Source of the DNA: Nemertoderma westbladi
Lineage: Eukaryota > Xenacoelomorpha > Nemertodermatida > Nemertodermatidae
NCBI GenBank assembly: GCA_032718475.1
Contig: JAUCBJ010004897.1
Location: 1 to 44,437, forward strand
DNA: 44,437 nucleotides
Direction: 5' to 3'
The notes under the pieces were generated by a model that did not search any database, was not told the origin of the DNA, and saw only the letters and a program-made list of their open reading frames with translations. Positions 38,780-44,437 of this stretch are shown here, piece after piece. Position 1 is the stretch's first letter. Each line of letters starts with the position of its first letter. Position numbers and translations under genes: made by a program.

Positions 38780-40915
38780 CAATATGATGTAACATAATAA
38801 CGGACACAAAGGATATATTAATGGAAACAATCATAGTAGAGGTGAATCATAACAGATACAATAATATGAGGTATATATCACAACATATCGCAATAGAGGC
38901 GGTATCATAACTGGTACAACAGAGGAGATAACAATAACTGGTACAATAGAGGAGATATAAAACTGGTACAATAGGAGATATCATAACTAGTACAATAGAG
39001 GCGGTATCATAACTGGTACAATAGAGGAGATATAAAACTGGTACAATAGGAGATATCATAACTAGTACAATAACTGGTACAATAGGAGATATCATAACTG
39101 GTACAATAGATGAGATATAATAACTGGTACAATATAAGATATATCATAACTGGTACAATAGAGGAGATATAAAACTGGTACAATAGGAGATATCATAACT
39201 AGTACAATAGAGGAGATATAATAACTGGTACAATATAAGATATATCATAACTGGTACAATAGAGGAGATATAAAACTGGTACAATAGGAGATACCATAAC
39301 TGGTACAATAAAGGAGATATCATAACTGGTACAATATAAGAGATATCATAACTGGTACAATATAAGATATATCATAACTGGTACAATAGAGGAGATATCA
39401 TTACTGGTACAATAGAGGAGATATCATAACTGGTACAATAGAGGAGATATAAAACTGGTATAATAGGATATATCATAACTGGTACAATAAAGGAGATATC
39501 ATAACTGGTACAATATAAGAGATATCATAACTGGTACAATATAAGAGATATCATAACTGGTACAATAGAGGAGATATCATTACTGGTACAATAGAGGATA
39601 TATCATAACTGGTACAATAGAGGAGATATAAAACTGGTACAATATGAGATATCATAACTGGTACAATAAAGGAGATATCATAACTGGTACAATATAAGAG
39701 ATATCATAACTGGTACAATATAAGAGATATCATAACTGGTACAATAGAGGAGATATCATTACTGGTACAATAGAGGAGATATCATAACTGGTACAATAGA
39801 GGAGATATAAAACTGGTACAATATGAGATATCATAACTGGTACAATAAAGGAGATATCATAACTGGTACAATATAAGAGATATCATAACTGGTACAATAT
39901 AAGAGATATCATAACTGGTACAATAGAGGAGATATCATTACTGGTACAATAGAGGAGATATCATAACTGGTACAATAGAGGAGATATAAAACTGGTACAA
40001 TAGGAGATATCATAACTGGTACAATAAAGGAGATATCATAACTGGTACAATATAAGAGATATCATAGCTGGTACAATAGAGGAGATATCATTACTGGTAC
40101 AATATAGGAGATATCATAACTGGTACAATAGAGGAGATATCATAACTGGTACAGTAGAGGAGATATAAAACTGGTACAGTAGGAGACATCATAACTGGTA
40201 CAATAAAGGAGATATCATATCTAGTACCAGTTAAATAACTGGGAGCAAATCTTGGGATAGGAGTAGCGCCCACCCCTACCCTCGGGTAGCAGCTATCGAA
40301 AGAGGAGCCTTCGGGTCGCCTCTGGCTTCGGCCGACTGTTTGCTTTTTTTTTATAGCTAGTACAATAGAGGCGGTATCATAACTGGTACATACAGAGGAG
40401 ATATAAAACTGGTACAATAGGAGGTATAGTAACTGGTACAATAAAGGAGATATCATAACTGGTACAATATAGGAGATATCATAACTGGTACAATAAAGGA
40501 GATATCATAACTGGTATAATATAAGAGATATCATAACTGGTACAATAGAGGAGATAAGATTACTGGTACAATAGAGGAGATATCATAACTGGTACCATAG
40601 AGGAGATACCATAACTGGTACAATAGAGGTGATATCATACTAGTACAATAGAGGGGATATCATAACTGGTCCAATAGAGGTGATATCTTTACTGATTCAA
40701 CAGAGGAGATATCATTACTGGTACATTGGAGGAGATACATAACTGGTACCATAGAGGTGATATCATATCTGGTACAATAGAGAAGATATTATAACTGGTA
40801 AATAGATGAGATATTATAACTGGTACAATAGAGAAGATATTATAACTGGTAAATAGATGAGATATCATAACTGGTACCATAGAGGAGATATCATAACTGG
40901 TATACAATTCGGAAA
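38780..40915. repeat. 26-bp satellite with a 179-bp higher-order period
   Basis: Units of GAGATATCATAACTGGTACA plus six bases (ATAGAG or ATAAAG) repeat for about 2.1 kb, with variants (TATAAAACTGG, CATTACTGG, ATATAAGA). The left edge (38.78-38.88 kb) and right edge (40.6-40.9 kb) are more divergent. In the middle, the marker CATTACTGG occurs at 39399, 39578, 39757 and 39936, exactly 179 bp apart (about seven units), then at 40089, 153 bp further, one unit short. The minus-strand frames of up to 121 codons here are by-products. Confidence 0.95.
40228..40356 (+). mobile_element. 129-bp structured GC-rich insert in the satellite, flanked by CTAGTAC
   Basis: The insert is unlike the satellite on both sides and is bounded by CTAGTAC (40221-40227 and 40357-40363), which looks like a target-site duplication. 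On the plus strand it can fold. AGCAAA (40244-40249) pairs with TTTGCT (40339-40344). Inside are CTACCC/GGGTAG (40276-40289), an AGAGG/CCTCT stem capped by TTCG (40301-40323), and GGC-TTCG-GCC (40324-40333). The fold is followed immediately by a T run (40344-40352), like a Pol III terminator. A mobile copy of a small structured RNA is the attractive reading. No known family is recognised and no clear A or B box is visible. Confidence 0.55.
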
Positions 40916-42200
40916 CAGTGCTTTAATCAAAACTACCGGTAATCAAAACTTTCAAATAAGACGATTTATATAAAATGTGTTATAAAACACTTAAGAAGGA
41001 AACATAAAAAAAATACCAATTATTCATATATAAATTTCCATAAATATTCGATGGAAAGTGAAAACTTGGAATTATTCGCAAATGGGCGACGATTAAAATA
41101 AAAACAAGAAAACTTACCTAGAAATAATGCATTTTAGCAGTCTCCGAATTACACATAATCGACAAAGTATATAATATGAAATGAGTTAACGTAATATTTC
41201 ATTATAAACTAAATGAAAGAAAACACACTTATACCAAACAAAATCTAAAAGAAACTCAAACAACTTACATTCAACTACCGGTACTACAAAATGCTCGGAC
41301 AGAGAAACATTACTCTTGAATTTATTCAAAAGGGAGCCCCTTCCAACAAACCAGCCTGTTCTGAACTCATTTCGTACCCTGTAGTCCGTTTGCAGGTTCA
41401 AAGGTCATCCATTCACAGAGCCAAAGATGTTAACGACTCAATAATAATTAGATACCCAGTTACCTTTCATTACTGGTGGGTGAGTCATTTCTATACAAAC
41501 ACTAAGCCCACCCAACACAACACAACATAAAATAAACCCGCCACTATCGCATTATAGAGGATCATTGCATAGATATGAAAAGCAATCATTATATAGTTAA
41601 TAATTACAATAATGATTTACTTCCCTCATGTCACTAAATGGAACAGACTATTCTGCTTTTCTAGGAAATATTTACAGTGGCGCTTGAGGAATAGCCGGCT
41701 TTTGAGGAGATTTTCTCAATAATAATAATAAGATTGTTTATTCCTACGTGTTTACACAATTGCAGGCCGGTTCTTAAGATTATTCTTGTAAAGACGGTAA
41801 TATATTCTGTATTTTTTCTCTGGTATGTTTAGGTGGGTTGTTAGTTTGGCTCTACATTTTTTTACTTTTCGTCCAAATGACATAATAATTATATTGGTCG
41901 CTCTTACTTTCGCTATGTGCTCCCAGATGTGGATTAAAGACTAAATAAATCATAAATAAACATTTAAACCCATTGATTCCCTCATTATTAATCAATTATC
42001 CCCGATTAAAAATCTAAGCGTATTTGAACCTTTGCGAATTGTATTGTTGATGTTTAATATTATACAATATTATGTGTTTGTTTCGTTGCATATTCGGCTA
42101 CGCCTACAATAATCGCCAGTAATCTTTCTAAAATCTCAACAATTAATGTCCACGTTACATAGCAGAGGTGGAGATTATCTTAAATATAGAGTTTGAGTGG
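40916..42200. other. AT-rich intergenic DNA
   Basis: No recognised gene. The 79-codon frame at 41291-41530 has no known motif. A short (AAT)n run lies at about 41720. Confidence 0.5.
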
Positions 42201-42244
42201 GGAGGGGGGAGGGGGGGGGGGGGGGGGGGTGGGGTTGGGACGGG

Positions 42245-42465
42245 GCTCTTGACGCAATCAAAATTTTACATTCATCTCTCTCGCACATATATGTGACGGC
42301 AAGGATGAAAGCCTGGGTTGGGCTAGGCTGCAGCAATTAAAGCACTGTGTCCACACTGTTCTTCCCCATCTAGGGGTCGAACCGGGGCCTCCTAATTGGA
42401 AGCCAAGGAGAAAGTCCCCACTACTATAGATAAAGCTGCTGCTTGGTCTAGGACATCGATGCACA
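42245..42465 (-). mobile_element. tRNA-Gly(UCC)-like SINE, copy B
   Basis: On the minus strand a D-arm-like TATAGTAGTGGGGAC leads to an anticodon arm with loop CTTCCAA (complement of 42395-42405) and a good B box GGTTCGACCCC (42373-42383). The body then continues with CAGTGTGGACACAGTG and GCCTAGCCCAACCCAGG toward 42245. The same loop and the same TAGCCCAACC-type body occur at 720-835, which supports a shared SINE family. It is followed by a long G/C homopolymer (42200-42232), possibly a slippage site beside the element end. Confidence 0.6.
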
Positions 42466-44437
42466 ATATAAACTTTTTTAGCACTTTATAGGTCCAATAA
42501 TTAATTAGCGGATGAGAGAAAAAATTTACTATAATAACAGGAGAATAGTTATTTCTTCACTTGTATTTTATATTTTGCTTTTATAAGTTAATTAGCTGTA
42601 GTTAATTTAGGTCAAACCTGTTTTGTAATTTTTGTAATCAGTACTTACCGCAGGCAACTATATTCAAATAGTGATAGAATAAGTGGCGATAAATATGGTG
42701 CAACCAACTAACCAAAGTAGACCAACTGACTCTTAATTATGGAACTAACATATTGATTGAGTGACAAACACAAACGACGAGTGTAGGCAAATAGCGCAGT
42801 GAGATTGAGATTCAACTCCAAAACCAACAACTTAATTAGTCCACATTATCATGAGAAACACAAAGGAACGGCCGCATTTCTTAATAAAACGAATCGATAA
42901 AAATTGTCGATTCGGTCTCTCTCTTGTCAATGCGGTTTTGTCCGAATTGCAATGACATTCGCTGCCAAAAGTTGATAATTAGAATGTTTTCTCAGCCTCG
43001 GATTTCTTGCCCGGCATGAATAGCATTCCTTTATAGAGCCTTTGGTGTAATTAAAATTCGTCAACAGAAAAAATAGGAAGAGCCTCAGGGTTTTATTGTT
43101 TGTTTGATCACAGAGAATGGAAACATGACATTCATACTGATGAAGTCAATGTTTGGTTGTATAAACTGTATCGGCAAACATGTGGTCAGATCATCTGCGT
43201 ACTGCTCATGAATCTATAACAACTTAAATAGTTTCAATGTTACACCAAACTAGATAACTCAACATAATGCAGTTGACGATTTCTACTGTCTTGGATACAG
43301 AGTTCACGCAGAAGACCATACCGCATCCGTAAAGAGATCAATGGTCTACCATCTACCAGGTTCTGGTAATCACACTAAATTCCTTGAAGGTATACACACA
43401 TATTTCATAATATTGCACATGTTTAAAATGTCACTGTCACCTTAGAACAGCTATTTGCTTATTGGTATTGCCAAAACCCATCTTTACACTCTATCTACCC
43501 TATGATCCCACAACTTAAAACCAACCAGTAACTGCTATACCACTGGGATGATTATAGCTGTTCATCATATTGTTTGATCTATCTCCTGCTTTGAACAAAC
43601 ATTGTGACGGTCATTTGTTTCAAATACGATATAGCATATGGTATATACGTGTGCAATGTCAAGAGCACCCCCCCCCCCCCCCCCCCCACCCACACTTATC
43701 TGACAAAATAAAGAAGTGACTTCAGATAGAAGAACCATTCACATATTCACTACCCAACCCAATATATATGAAAAGTTTTACATTAGAAACCTTATTGCGC
43801 GGAAGTATTGATTGTAGATAAGTAAAGAGCCGCTTCATTTAGCAAAACAGGAGGCCAAGGTAGGAAACAGACGTCGGTTTATCGATTCCGATATCTCCTA
43901 AAACACGGGGCCCTAACAAGTTTCCTAGAATAAAATCGACCAAAAACTTACTGCGATCGTTCATAACAATTTAATAATGGGCCTTCTGAGAATGATAACA
44001 GCTGTTGTAATTATTCAAGAGCCCCTCCAACTCTCTCCAACGCCTCTCCAACATTGCGAAATACACCGGGAATGTCCAAACGCACTAAACTTGATAATGT
44101 GATGTTATTTTGTCTCTATAAATATTTCTTCACGAGAGCTTAATTAATGAATTCTTCGTTTCACATTTTGTTCATTTAAGAAAACACCGAATGCAAAGGT
44201 CAACTCTAAAAATATGGAGCTACAACTACCCCTACAATAAACACAGTTGAAAGAATAATGGATATACCATTATTTTTTTCAACTCACGATTTCTCACTGA
44301 TGTTTTTCACTGAGTTAAAAAATGATTATGATTATTATTATGTTTATAAAACCGTTTTTCAAGTTATCTTATTTAAGTTATAACGCCTAGGTAACGTGTT
44401 GTATGACCATTTATTTCGAAGTGTTGACTATTTCGAA
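42466..44437. other. AT-rich intergenic DNA to the window edge
   Basis: No gene recognised. There is one long C run at about 43669-43687. No tandem repeat, RNA gene or transposon end was seen. Confidence 0.5.

Noticed and set aside
42200-42232. Long G run as a G-quadruplex regulatory element
   Set aside because: It could form such a structure, but it is a homopolymer next to a SINE end with no gene nearby, more simply a slippage tract.

Overview
This 44.4 kb window is eukaryotic, from an animal nuclear genome and most likely a marine invertebrate. The pointers are non-LTR retrotransposon debris, tRNA-derived SINE-like pieces, MITE-like elements, several minisatellites, sparse intron-poor genes, and two genes of families that are common in invertebrates. 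The frequent short palindromes TAGGCCTA and ACCGGTA remind me of ambulacrarian and some other marine genomes, but that is a weak memory-based hint. I cannot name a phylum. There are no operons, phage or CRISPR.

Layout. 1-3.29 kb: AT-rich DNA with a nested palindrome at the left edge, two tRNA-like SINE fragments and a perfect hairpin. 3.29-4.35 kb: an intact single-exon glycosyltransferase of the DXD sugar-binding family (type II membrane protein). 4.58-4.72 kb: a 15-bp minisatellite followed by inverted copies of itself. 6.8-11.95 kb: a graveyard of non-LTR retrotransposon pieces in both orientations, including a nearly complete reverse transcriptase domain. 12.98-13.36 kb: a degenerate 22-bp repeat. 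13.68-22.21 kb: a giant (AACGAC)n simple-repeat array of about 8.5 kb with higher-order structure. 23.3-29.1 kb: three copies of one MITE-like element, foldback sequences, a 17-bp minisatellite (21 copies) and a 38-bp minisatellite (12 copies). 29.5-31.5 kb: a 42-bp dimeric satellite with a 504-bp higher-order repeat. 34.6-35.6 kb: an intact single-exon gene on the minus strand for a MOLO-1/TPM-domain membrane protein. 36.5-37.65 kb: the 5' part of a retrotransposon (endonuclease domain). 38.8-40.9 kb: a 26-bp satellite with a 179-bp higher-order period, interrupted by a 129-bp structured GC-rich insert flanked by a short direct repeat. 42.2-42.5 kb: a tRNA-Gly-like SINE. The rest is AT-rich sequence in which I recognise nothing.

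Only two protein-coding genes look functional. They are about 30 kb apart, on opposite strands, and show no sign of working together. The striking property of the window is tandem-repeat density: about 14 kb, roughly a third, is tandem arrays with at least seven unrelated unit lengths (6, 15, 17, 22, 26, 38 and 2x21 bp). Three arrays have a measurable higher-order period. One array (38 bp) appears to have grown inside a MITE, and two (15 and 17 bp) sit beside inverted copies of their own unit and have stray copies elsewhere in the window.
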